A stretch of DNA of 34,493 nt, from positions 1 to 34,493 of the forward strand of contig NZ_BSTJ01000026.1 in the NCBI RefSeq assembly GCF_030269445.1, given 5' to 3'. The translations under genes were made by a program, and so were the position numbers. Below are positions 16,131 through 24,101 of the stretch, in pieces; position 1 is the stretch's first letter; each line of letters opens with the position of its first letter. The stretch comes from Actinoallomurus iriomotensis. Its GTDB lineage: Bacteria; Actinomycetota; Actinomycetes; Streptosporangiales; Streptosporangiaceae. The notes under the pieces are model-generated. The model was not told where the DNA came from and searched no databases. It worked only from the letters and a program-made list of their open reading frames with translations.

Positions 16131-17306
16131 ATGACCGACGCTGCCCGGCCGCTGCGCGTCGCGATGATCGGTCACGGGTTCATGGGCGCGGCGCACGCGC
16201 ACGCCTGGCACGCTGCCCCGCGCTTCTTCGATCTGCCCCGCCGGATCGAGACGGTGGCGGTCGCGGGGCGCAACCCGCAGACGCTGCGCGAGTCCGCCGA
16301 CCGGTTCGGTTGGGCCGAGTGCGACACCGACTGGCGGCGCGTCGTCGAGCGTGACGACATCGACCTCGTCGACGTGGTCACGCCCGGTTCGACGCACGCC
16401 GAGGTCGCCGTCGCGGCGCTCGAGGCGGGCAAGCATGTCCTGTGCGAAAAACCGCTGGCGAACACTGTCGCGGAGGCCGAGGCGATGGCCGAGGCCGCGG
16501 TGAAGGCCGCCGAACGCGGGGTGTTCGCGATGGTCGGTTTCACCTACCGCCGGGTCCCGGCCGTGTCTCTCGCCCGGGAGATGATCGAGTCCGGAGCCAT
16601 CGGCACGATCCGGCAGACCCGAGCGGTGTACTTGCAGGACTGGCTCAGCGACGAGAACGCGCCGCTCACCTGGCGGCTGGATCGCGCCTCGGCCGGCTCC
16701 GGCGCGCTCGGCGACATCGGCGCCCACATCGTCGATGCTATCCAGTACGTGACCGGCCAGGAGGTCACCGGGGTGAGCGGGCTGACGCACACCTTCGTGA
16801 CCGAGCGGCCCGTGCTCACCGAGTCCGTGGGCCTGTCCGGCCGCGCCTCCGACAGTCGTCGGGGGCCGGTCACCGTCGACGACGCCGCGGTCTTCCTTGG
16901 CGCGCTGAGCGGCGGGGCGCTCGCCACGTTCGAGGCCACCCGGATGGCGACCGGGCGGAAGAACGCGCTGCGTTTCGAGATCAGCGGCACCACCGGGTCC
17001 CTCGCATTCGACCTCGAGGACCTCAACACCCTGCAGCACTACCGCGCCGACGACGGCCCCACCGCGGGGTTCCGGCGAATCCTCGTCACCGAGCCGGAAC
17101 ATCCCTACGTCGCGGCATGGTGGCCGCCCGGCCACCTTCTGGGCTACGAGCACGGCTTCACCCACCAGGTCCGTGACCTGGTCACCGCGATCGACGCCGG
17201 CGAGCAACCCCGGCCGTCCTTCGACGAGGGACTTCAGGTGCAGCGGGTGCTGGAGGCGGTAGGGCACAGCGCGGCCGCCGACGCCCGCTGGACCCCGCTC
17301 ACCTGA
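16131..17306 (+). CDS. Gfo/Idh/MocA-family NAD(P)-dependent sugar dehydrogenase
   Basis: A 391-aa oxidoreductase. The Rossmann motif is IGHGFMGAAHA (13-23), the cofactor/substrate motif CEKPLANT places K107, and the C-terminal domain has the conserved GDIGAHIVDAIQY helix with the expected catalytic aspartate and histidine. Family members interconvert hydroxyl and keto groups on sugars, including 3-keto-glucosides (ThuB-like enzymes). In this operon it most likely reduces the 3-keto-sugar released by C-glycoside cleavage back to a normal hexose, or helps oxidise related glycosides. It is essentially contiguous with the isomerase gene upstream; the next gene starts 19 bp later. Confidence 0.88.
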   Translation: MTDAARPLRVAMIGHGFMGAAHAHAWHAAPRFFDLPRRIETVAVAGRNPQTLRESADRFGWAECDTDWRRVVERDDIDLVDVVTPGSTHAEVAVAALEAGKHVLCEKPLANTVAEAEAMAEAAVKAAERGVFAMVGFTYRRVPAVSLAREMIESGAIGTIRQTRAVYLQDWLSDENAPLTWRLDRASAGSGALGDIGAHIVDAIQYVTGQEVTGVSGLTHTFVTERPVLTESVGLSGRASDSRRGPVTVDDAAVFLGALSGGALATFEATRMATGRKNALRFEISGTTGSLAFDLEDLNTLQHYRADDGPTAGFRRILVTEPEHPYVAAWWPPGHLLGYEHGFTHQVRDLVTAIDAGEQPRPSFDEGLQVQRVLEAVGHSAAADARWTPLT

Positions 17307-17325
17307 CCCGAAGAGAGGAAGCATC

Positions 17326-18288
17326 ATGGCCTGGACCAAGTGGTCCTATATGGACCACTGGGTGACTGAGACGCCGCAGGGGCCGCAGCCCCCGTCGTTC
17401 AACCGCGACCACATGGACCGCTATGTCAAACAGTTGTCCGCGCTCGGCTTCCGCGGCTTCGACACGTTCTTCTTCTACCTGCCTATTCTCGCCGGCCTGT
17501 ACGGATCGGTGAAGGCGTTCGAGGAATACCTGCAGGACAACGGCTTCGACAAGATCACCGGAATCTTCTCCGCCTACCCGTACGCCACCGAATACACCGC
17601 GCCGCACGTCTCCGAGACGCACGACCGGATCGTCGCCGACTGCCAGGCGACGATCCGCGCCGTCGAGGGCCTGTCGGTGGAGAACTTCATCGTCATGCCC
17701 TCGACGACCTACTTCCAGGTCGAGCCGGTGACCGATGAGAAGATCAAGATCATGGCCGACCTGTGGAACCGGGTGGGCCGGCTGACGCTCGAGCACGGCA
17801 TGCGCACCACGTGCCACTTCGAGTTCTGGGGGGCCATCCGCACCCGCGAGCAGCTCGACCTGTTTTTCTCCTACACCGACCCGCAATACGTCTACTTCTT
17901 CTGCGACACCGCACAGCACACGATCGCCGGCGTCGATCCCATCCAGATGTTCCGCGACTACCGCGACCGATGCACCGGATTCCATTTCAAGGACACGCAC
18001 ACGGTCGATACGCACGAGGCGTACCGGACGCCACCCGACCCGGAGCTGATGGCCCCACAGGTGACCCGCTGGTTCCACGAGATGGGCACCGACGGCGGCC
18101 TGGTCGACTTCCCGGCGCTGATACGGGAGATCGTGACGTCCGGCTACGACGGCTGGCTGACGGTCGAGCACGACAAGGCCGAACTCGACGGCGGCAGCTA
18201 CGCCGAAGCGACCTGCGTGGCCAAGTGGTACATCGACAACGTGCTCGCCGAGGCACAGGCACTGGCCGACCAGGGGGCCGCACGGTGA
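17326..18288 (+). CDS. TIM-barrel sugar isomerase/epimerase-like protein, type A copy 1
   Basis: A 320-aa xylose-isomerase-fold protein opening with the signature KWSYMDHW. Metal-site candidates are E166 (CHFEFW), D194 (FFCDTAQHTIAG), H220 (GFHFKDTHT) and E281 (LTVEHDKA). It is a full-length paralogue of the gene at 19253 (KWSYMDHW, CHHEFF, DTAQH, FHFKDT, VEHDKA all shared). AGAGGAAG precedes ATG 17326. The stop overlaps the next start by GTGA, coupling it to the type B gene. The function is probably in processing the oxidised sugar; the reaction is not established. Confidence 0.78.
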   Translation: MAWTKWSYMDHWVTETPQGPQPPSFNRDHMDRYVKQLSALGFRGFDTFFFYLPILAGLYGSVKAFEEYLQDNGFDKITGIFSAYPYATEYTAPHVSETHDRIVADCQATIRAVEGLSVENFIVMPSTTYFQVEPVTDEKIKIMADLWNRVGRLTLEHGMRTTCHFEFWGAIRTREQLDLFFSYTDPQYVYFFCDTAQHTIAGVDPIQMFRDYRDRCTGFHFKDTHTVDTHEAYRTPPDPELMAPQVTRWFHEMGTDGGLVDFPALIREIVTSGYDGWLTVEHDKAELDGGSYAEATCVAKWYIDNVLAEAQALADQGAAR

Positions 18289-19256
18289 AGGACACGTTGC
18301 GCTGGGCCTACGCCCTGAACCAGTGGAACATCCGCATGGACGTCTTCGTCCGGCACGAGGACCAGCGCCGGGCACTGAAGACCTGCTCGGCTCTGGGATT
18401 CCACCACGTCGAGTTGGCCGCGGGCACCGGCCGCTGGGACAACCTCGGCCGTCCCGAGGTCATCGAACTCAACCACGGCGGCCCGGCAGGCTTTCTCGAC
18501 TTCCTCCACGGCTGCTCGGTGCATGGCGTGTCCAGCATGTACTGGGACCCCGGCCAGCCGGCTGAGGAGGAGGGCTGGGCGTTCCGCTCCACCCGGAACC
18601 GCGATGACCACGCTGCGATCGTTGAGTCCGCGAAGCCGTTCGCCGACTTCCTCGCCGCAATCGGCACCGAGCAACTCGTCGTCCGGCCAGCCGGCTCGGC
18701 GTGGCTGCAACCACCGCTCGGCGCGGATGACGTGAAGACCATCGGTGAGGTGTGGAACGCCGTGGGCAAGGTCGCCGCGGCCGCCGGAGTCGGGGTGGCC
18801 CTGCACTACGACTGCCTCTCCGCGGTGCACTCGGCCGACGAAGTCGGCCAGTTGCTGGCAGCGACCGATCCGGCGCTCGTCGGCTTCGCCCTCGACACCG
18901 CCGAGCTGACGATCGGCGGCATCGACCCGGTGGCGTTCTATGCCGGGCACGCCGACCGTGTCACCCACGTCCATCTCAAGGACACCCGCTACGCCGACAC
19001 CGGCGAGGAATACCGCATGCCCGGCGCCGAGACCACCATGTTGCGAGGAGGTGCCGGCCGGCGGATCGAGCGCTGGTTCTTCGAGCTGGGCACCGAAGGG
19101 GGTCTGGTCGACGTCAAGGCGTTCGTCGCGACGCTGCGAGAGCACGACTACCCGGGTTGGGTGGTCGTCGAGAGCGACCACGGCGGCAACCCCGCGGAAC
19201 TCGCCATGCTCAACAGCTGGTACCTGCAGCACGAACTCGGGGTCGCGAAGTCATGA
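18285..19256 (+). CDS. TIM-barrel sugar isomerase/epimerase-like protein, type B copy 1
   Basis: A 323-aa protein beginning RWAYALNQW, of the same superfamily as type A but a distinct lineage. In place of the first glutamate ligand it has H174/D176 (ALHYDCLS); the others are D204 (LDTAELT), H230 (HVHLKDT) and E296 (VVVESDHG). It is paralogous to the gene at 20220. It starts with GTG inside the stop of type A copy 1 and its own stop overlaps the next ATG (ATGA), so four genes are chained. The strict A-B pairing suggests a heteromeric complex or two consecutive steps. Confidence 0.78.
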   Translation: MKDTLRWAYALNQWNIRMDVFVRHEDQRRALKTCSALGFHHVELAAGTGRWDNLGRPEVIELNHGGPAGFLDFLHGCSVHGVSSMYWDPGQPAEEEGWAFRSTRNRDDHAAIVESAKPFADFLAAIGTEQLVVRPAGSAWLQPPLGADDVKTIGEVWNAVGKVAAAAGVGVALHYDCLSAVHSADEVGQLLAATDPALVGFALDTAELTIGGIDPVAFYAGHADRVTHVHLKDTRYADTGEEYRMPGAETTMLRGGAGRRIERWFFELGTEGGLVDVKAFVATLREHDYPGWVVVESDHGGNPAELAMLNSWYLQHELGVAKS

Positions 19257-20209
19257 CACGAGCAGCGGATGAGCGGCGCATCAAGTGGAGCTACATGGAC
19301 CACTGGCGCAGCAACGGCCCTGCCGGGCCGATCGACCAGTGGCACTCGCACCGCAGCATGTCGTCGTTCCTGAAGCAGATCAAGGCCGTCGGCTTCGACG
19401 CCATGGACACCTTCGACTTCCGGCTGTGGCAGATGTACGGCGACTACGGAGGGCCCGCGAAGTATCAGGAGATGGTCCAGGACCATGGGCTGGAGCGGAT
19501 CGTCAACATCTTCCACGCTGCGGACTACGACGTCCGCAACTACGCCCCGCACCTCCCGGAGACGCACGAGAACATCCTCGAGGACTTCCGCGTGACCATG
19601 GGCCACTGGTCGAGCATCGAGCTGGACAACATCATCGTGATGCCGGCGACCCTCTACTACGATATGGAGCCGATCACCGAGGACAAGCTCAAGATCACCG
19701 CGGAGCTGTGGAATAAGGTCGGTGAGATCACTGCCGGCTACGGTGTCAGGCTGACGTGCCACCATGAGTTCTTCTGCGGTATCCAGAGCGAGCCGGACAT
19801 CGAGACGTTCTACTCGTACACCGACCCCGAGTACGTCTCCCTGTTCGTCGACACCGCACAGCACTGCATCGCCTCAGTGGACCCGGTCGCCCTGTACCGT
19901 CGGCACGCGCATCGGGTCAGCGGCTTCCACTTCAAGGACACCCGCAACATCGCGACCGGCGACGACCACCGGCACCGCCCGGACTCCGAGATCATGGCGC
20001 CGACGACGGGCAAGTGGTTCTACGAGATGGGCACTCCCAACGGGCTGGTCGACTTCACGGCGATGATGACCGCGGTGCGGGACAACGAATACCAGGGCTG
20101 GATCACCGTCGAGCACGACAAGGCGAACAGGTACGGCGGCGACTACGCCGAGAGCACCGCCGTCGCCCGGTGGCACGCGGTGAACGTCCTCGAGAAGATC
20201 TACCGGTAG
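19253..20209 (+). CDS. TIM-barrel sugar isomerase/epimerase-like protein, type A copy 2
   Basis: A 318-aa paralogue of the gene at 17326. Conserved features are KWSYMDHW (11-18), E172 (CHHEFF), D200 (FVDTAQH), H226 (GFHFKDT) and E287 (TVEHDKA). It differs most in the segment around 20-35 and in the loop after the fourth strand, consistent with altered substrate choice. It is joined by ATGA overlap to the preceding type B gene and followed after 10 bp by type B copy 2. Confidence 0.78.
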   Translation: MTRAADERRIKWSYMDHWRSNGPAGPIDQWHSHRSMSSFLKQIKAVGFDAMDTFDFRLWQMYGDYGGPAKYQEMVQDHGLERIVNIFHAADYDVRNYAPHLPETHENILEDFRVTMGHWSSIELDNIIVMPATLYYDMEPITEDKLKITAELWNKVGEITAGYGVRLTCHHEFFCGIQSEPDIETFYSYTDPEYVSLFVDTAQHCIASVDPVALYRRHAHRVSGFHFKDTRNIATGDDHRHRPDSEIMAPTTGKWFYEMGTPNGLVDFTAMMTAVRDNEYQGWITVEHDKANRYGGDYAESTAVARWHAVNVLEKIYR

Positions 20210-20219
20210 GGGCACGCAC

Positions 20220-21203
20220 GTGAACGGCATCAGGTGGGGCTACGCCCTCAACCAGTGGAAGCCGCAGTTCGACGACTTCGTCCGCCGGGAGGACCACGAG
20301 CGGGCGCTGAAGACCATCTCGATCGCGGGATTCGATGGCGTCGAATTGACCGCCGGCACCGGCCGCTGGGAACCACTGGGCAACCCGCAGCAGGTCGTCG
20401 CTAACTTCGGGTCGCTCGAAGGCTTCCGTGAGTTCATGGAAAGCTGCGGCATCTCGGCGGTATGCAGCTGGTTCTACGACCCGCAGCAGCGATCGATGGA
20501 GCACCTGACCGGCCCGCTGTCGCCGCTCAACCCGGCCGATATGGACGGCATCGTCGCGAAGGCGGAGTGGTTCGCACGGGCCCTGGCCGAGTTGGGCGGC
20601 TCGGTGCTGCTGGTCCGTGCGGCGCCATCGGCGTGGGAGGTGCCCCCGGACGACGACGCGCTGAACCGGCTCGCGGAGTGCTGGTCGAGGGTGGGCAACG
20701 CGACGATGCGGTACGGCGTGCGTACCGCCCTGCACGTGGACTTCCTGTCCATGCTGCGCCGCGGCGATGCTCTCGAAGTGTTGCTGGCCCTGACCGACCC
20801 GTCGGCTGTCGGGCTCGCCCTCGACACGGCAGAAATGACCGTATCGGGGATCGATCCATGTGCCGTGATCAAGCGGCATCCGCGCCGAGTTTGGCATGTG
20901 CAGTTCAAGGATGCGCTCGCCGTCGATGACGCGGAGGAGTATCTGCAGTCGCACGCCGAGTACGCGGTGCGGCAGCGCGGCGGTACCCGGGAGATCCCGC
21001 GCTGGTTCGCCGAGCCCGGCGTCGATGACGGCCGGGTGGACTTCGCCGCGGTGACGCGTGTCCTGCTCGACGCCGGGTACTCGGGCTGGATCGTGTTCGA
21101 GAGCGATCAGAGCCCGCACCCTGCGACCAGCGCGCTGCACGGCGGGTATCTGCTGCAGCGCGAGCTCCGCCCGATCGTCGCGGCCGAATCTGTCATGTCG
21201 TAG
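20220..21203 (+). CDS. TIM-barrel sugar isomerase/epimerase-like protein, type B copy 2
   Basis: A 327-aa paralogue of the gene at 18285: RWGYALNQW start, VELTAGTGRW near 41-50, H172/D174 (ALHVDFLS), D202 (LDTAEMT) and E294 (VFESDQS). The third ligand position is Q228 (HVQFKDA), where copy 1 has histidine, so the two copies may bind metal or substrate differently. It starts with GTG behind a GTAGGGG leader. It is the last gene of the long forward operon and is followed by a strong hairpin at 21226. Confidence 0.78.
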   Translation: MNGIRWGYALNQWKPQFDDFVRREDHERALKTISIAGFDGVELTAGTGRWEPLGNPQQVVANFGSLEGFREFMESCGISAVCSWFYDPQQRSMEHLTGPLSPLNPADMDGIVAKAEWFARALAELGGSVLLVRAAPSAWEVPPDDDALNRLAECWSRVGNATMRYGVRTALHVDFLSMLRRGDALEVLLALTDPSAVGLALDTAEMTVSGIDPCAVIKRHPRRVWHVQFKDALAVDDAEEYLQSHAEYAVRQRGGTREIPRWFAEPGVDDGRVDFAAVTRVLLDAGYSGWIVFESDQSPHPATSALHGGYLLQRELRPIVAAESVMS

Positions 21204-21225
21204 GACGCGCGTTCAGGCCTGGGCG

Positions 21226-21265
21226 GTGAGTGGGCCGGGTGGCTACCGCTACCCGGCCCACTCAC
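21226..21265. terminator. Bidirectional terminator hairpin between convergent genes
   Basis: A perfect 15-bp stem (GTGAGTGGGCCGGGT at 21226-21240, its complement at 21251-21265) with a 10-base loop lies between the end of the forward operon and the leftward binding-protein gene. Three Ts follow on the plus strand. The right arm ends two bases before the leftward gene's stop codon. Confidence 0.8.
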
Positions 21266-21267
21266 TT

Positions 21268-22554
21268 TCAGCTCCAGGCCCGGTCCATCGCCCGTAGCAC
21301 CTGGTCGACGGTCATCTGCCCGGTCATCAGCCCGGTGACCCCGCTGCCCAGCGTGTTGTAGACCTGGCCGTTCGACCAGCCGAGATAGCCGAGCTGCGCG
21401 TACTGCTTGTGCACGATCGCATGGGAGATCTCGCTGTACTGGGGGAGAAGGGCGGTTGCTTTGACGGTGCCGATCGGCAGGTCGCCCTTGATATTCGCGA
21501 ACCGGACGGCCTGCGGCTGCGCGACGAACCACTTGATGAAGTCGGCGACCAGCTTCGGGCTTTTGGTGCGGGCGTTGCCGGCGATGCCGTCGGACGTCGC
21601 GGCGGTGAGGTACGTCCTGCCCGACGGCGACGGGAACGGAACCACTGTCAGCTTCACGGCGCCGCGGGCGGCCGTCATGATGTCCTTCGCCCCGCCACCA
21701 GGAGCGAAGAAACCGAAGATCTTGCCGCGGGTCATACCGTTGGTGAGGGCGTCGAAGCTCGCGCCGGCGGCGCCGGGCTGGAAGCATCCAGCTTTGTTCA
21801 GCTGCACGATCGCGTCCAGCGCCGCCTGCCAGCCCTGGGTGTTCGCGAAGCTGACCTTCCCGGCTGCCCGCTGGGCATTCCAGCCCGGCGTCGGACCGTA
21901 GACGGTTGAGCCGGCGAGTTCCATCGCGAAGAACGCGGCATTCGCCGGCTCCGCTCCGGCGAGCCCGAACAGTGCCTTGCCCTTGGCCTTCGCCGCAGTG
22001 CATTGGGCGAGCAAGTCACTGAACGACGACGAGGGCCCCAATGCGATGCCTGCGGCGCGTGCCGCCTGGTCGTTGTAGATGATTCCGGCGGCATCGAGGT
22101 CGACGGGCACGGCGTAGGTCTTACCGCCCACGGCGAACAGGTCGTTGACGTCGGCGGGGACCGCGTCGACCGTCGCCGGGTCCGTGAGCTCCAGCAACTG
22201 TCCGGCCTTGGCGAGCTGGGAGACCGAGCCGGCTTCGCCGCTGCCCGGGTTGACGTAGAAGACATCCGGGCCGTTGCCCGCCTGGAGTTGGGTCGTGAGG
22301 GTCGTGTTGTAGGACGAGAGGCTGATCGAGTTCACCTTGATTGTGACGCCCGGGTGGGACTTCGTGTACTGATTGGCGAGATCCTGGTAGGCGTTCTGGA
22401 TCGTGTTCGCGATCTCGATCGAGAAAGTGATCGTTTGGGGTTCGCCGCCCGAGCGGGTCGAGCCGGACCCGCACCCGACGAGCACGGTCGCGGCAAGGAT
22501 CGTGACAGCGAGGACCGCGAGCCTGCGGCGGCGTCCCGATGGTCGTCGACTCAT
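21268..22554 (-). CDS. ABC-transporter sugar-binding lipoprotein (family 1), copy 1
   Basis: A 428-aa extracellular solute-binding protein. The N-terminus is a lipoprotein signal: arginine-rich start, hydrophobic core, lipobox LVGC with Cys28, then a Gly/Ser linker. The mature domain has the family-1 pattern (HPGVTIKVNSISL, NGPDVFYVNPG, GKIFGFFAPGG). The ATG at 22554 is chosen because GGGAGGGG lies just upstream and it begins the signal peptide; an in-frame ATG at 22641 would add 29 residues with no export logic. It is a paralogue of the binding protein at 29685, with the same length. It has no permease genes beside it and lies directly downstream of a ROK regulator, so it probably shares the permeases at 27812-29613. 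The ligand is likely a glycoside or the sugar part of one. Confidence 0.9.
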   Translation of the reverse strand: MSRRPSGRRRRLAVLAVTILAATVLVGCGSGSTRSGGEPQTITFSIEIANTIQNAYQDLANQYTKSHPGVTIKVNSISLSSYNTTLTTQLQAGNGPDVFYVNPGSGEAGSVSQLAKAGQLLELTDPATVDAVPADVNDLFAVGGKTYAVPVDLDAAGIIYNDQAARAAGIALGPSSSFSDLLAQCTAAKAKGKALFGLAGAEPANAAFFAMELAGSTVYGPTPGWNAQRAAGKVSFANTQGWQAALDAIVQLNKAGCFQPGAAGASFDALTNGMTRGKIFGFFAPGGGAKDIMTAARGAVKLTVVPFPSPSGRTYLTAATSDGIAGNARTKSPKLVADFIKWFVAQPQAVRFANIKGDLPIGTVKATALLPQYSEISHAIVHKQYAQLGYLGWSNGQVYNTLGSGVTGLMTGQMTVDQVLRAMDRAWS

Positions 22555-22692
22555 GAGAGACCCCTCCCGAGAGGTGGGCAGCCGGCGGTGAGCTGCCCGA
22601 CACGATGACGAGCGTCTCCCTCGATTATTGATGATTTCCAACGTTAATTCCAGGTTGTGCTGGTGTGCGTGGCATACTCGATGGCGCGGTTG
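22555..22692 (-). promoter_or_regulatory. Upstream region of binding-protein copy 1
   Basis: This 138-bp gap between the ROK stop and the lipoprotein start contains an AT-rich patch (about 22624-22655, including AACGTTAATT). It probably carries the promoter and an operator for the sugar-binding protein. No unambiguous -35/-10 pair is visible. Confidence 0.35.
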
Positions 22693-23952
22693 TCAGGCGG
22701 CGTGCAGGCGCAGCGCCGAGCCGACCGGTGTGCCCGAGCCGAGCCAGATTCGCAGTGCCGCAGGGCGGAAGAGGTTGTGCGCGGCGAGCAGTGCGCCGCC
22801 GATGGTGCCCTCGGCGAAGTTCAGTGACGCGGTGCGGATCGTCAGGTTCCGGGCCGCGAGCTCGATCGCCCCGTCTAGCACGGCGCGTCGGAACTCGTCG
22901 AAGAACAGGGGGCTGTGGCGGATAACGCCGCCGCCCAGCACGAGGGTGCCCGGGTTGGCGAAGTTGACGACGCCGGCGATCGTCCGGCCGGTGATCTGTG
23001 CCGCCGAGGTGACCGCCGACCGCACGACCTCGTCGCCGGCTGCGGTCGCATGGCCGATGTCCTCGGCGGTGATGCGACCGCGGCGGGCGAGTCGCTCGGC
23101 GAGCACGGTGCTCCGCCCGGACTTCGCGTCCTTGGCCAGGGCGCGCATCAGGGCCCATCCGCTCGCGACGGCCTCCAGGCAGCCGGTCTTGCCGCATCGG
23201 CACCGGGCCGTTGGGTCGTCGGTCACTCGGACATGTCCGATGTCGCCGGCGGCTCCGCTGTCGCCGCGATGAAGGTGGCCGTTGGTGACGAGGCCGCTGC
23301 CGATCCCGGTAGCCACCTTGACGTAGAGCAGGTCGCGTCGTTCCTGCGGGACGCCGCGTTCCCATTCGCCGAGGGCCATGAGGTTGACCTCGTTGTCGAC
23401 CCACACCGGCGTCTCGTAGTGACTCTGGAACCAGGAGCGGACATCGTAGTCGTTCCAGTTCGGCATGCTGGGCGGCGCCACGACGTGGCCGGACATGACG
23501 TCGACCGGGCCTGGAATGCCGATGGTGATTCCCCACACGGGAGCCCTGCGGCCGGCCCGCTCGATGAGTTCCCCGAACGTGGTGTGCACCAGGCCGAGGA
23601 TGGCCTCCGGGCCGTCCTCCATGTCGATATCGCGGAACTCGCGGGCGAGTTCGGTGCCGCCGAGGTCGAATACCGCGGCGTGCAGAGAGACCGCTCCCAG
23701 CGCCGCTGACAGCAGCAGCCCCGCCTCAGTGCGGAACCGGACGGATCGGGACGGGCGGCCGCGGCGCTGACCCGACGGCACCGCGTCGACCTCCGCCAGC
23801 ACGCCGAGCTCGACCCCCTCACGGAGCCGCTCGTTGACCACCGTGCGGCCAAGACCGGTCAAGGCCTCCAGCTCCGGGCGGGTCGTGGCGGCCCCGGCGC
23901 GGACCATGTCGACGATCTGGGCGAGGACCAGGATGTCGCGAGCGGACGGCAT
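22693..23952 (-). CDS. ROK-family transcriptional regulator
   Basis: A 419-aa protein with an N-terminal winged helix-turn-helix (about residues 8-55, ATTRPELEALTGLGRTVVNE) followed by a ROK sugar-binding/kinase-like domain. The domain shows FDLGGTEL, ITIGIPGPVD, and the zinc site H240 with CRCGKTGC (C251, C253, C258) that marks ROK proteins. ROK repressors usually bind a sugar or sugar phosphate and control uptake operons. Here it sits between the binding-protein gene and the divergent ThuA gene and probably controls both, perhaps also the permease operon. ATG 23952 has GAGAGGAAC upstream. Confidence 0.9.
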   Translation of the reverse strand: MPSARDILVLAQIVDMVRAGAATTRPELEALTGLGRTVVNERLREGVELGVLAEVDAVPSGQRRGRPSRSVRFRTEAGLLLSAALGAVSLHAAVFDLGGTELAREFRDIDMEDGPEAILGLVHTTFGELIERAGRRAPVWGITIGIPGPVDVMSGHVVAPPSMPNWNDYDVRSWFQSHYETPVWVDNEVNLMALGEWERGVPQERRDLLYVKVATGIGSGLVTNGHLHRGDSGAAGDIGHVRVTDDPTARCRCGKTGCLEAVASGWALMRALAKDAKSGRSTVLAERLARRGRITAEDIGHATAAGDEVVRSAVTSAAQITGRTIAGVVNFANPGTLVLGGGVIRHSPLFFDEFRRAVLDGAIELAARNLTIRTASLNFAEGTIGGALLAAHNLFRPAALRIWLGSGTPVGSALRLHAA

Positions 23953-24101
23953 GCAGGTTCCTCTCAGTCCTGGATCGACTGGGCGTCATGGTAAACGGCA
24001 CGAGTGCAGAGCGCCCCCGGCCTTTACTTTTTGCTGATTCCATGCAGAATTATAACCGCTGGTCGCTCTCATCGCCAAGCCACAGTGCGGAGGGGAAATC
24101 C
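23953..24101. promoter_or_regulatory. Divergent promoter region between ROK and ThuA genes
   Basis: This 149-bp region has a local AT-rich segment (about 24020-24058) with a good -10-like TATAAC near 24051 on the plus strand and a poor -35 (TTTTTG) 17 bp upstream. GGAGGGG at 24089-24095 lies six bases before a TTG at 24102 and decides the start of the rightward gene. Confidence 0.4.

Larger units (their letters stand above)
17326..21203 (+). repeat. Tandem duplication of a two-gene A-B module
   Basis: Genes 17326 and 19253 are one paralogous pair and genes 18285 and 20220 another, giving the order A1-B1-A2-B2. Overlapping stop/start codons link A1-B1 and B1-A2. The protein copies are clearly diverged, so this is an old duplication, not an assembly artefact. 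Confidence 0.8.

Noticed and set aside
14139-17339. A minus-strand open frame of more than 1000 codons
   Set aside because: It lies antisense to beta-3/alpha-3, the isomerase and the dehydrogenase, has low-complexity composition rich in R, G, V and D, and no domain. It is a GC-bias shadow.
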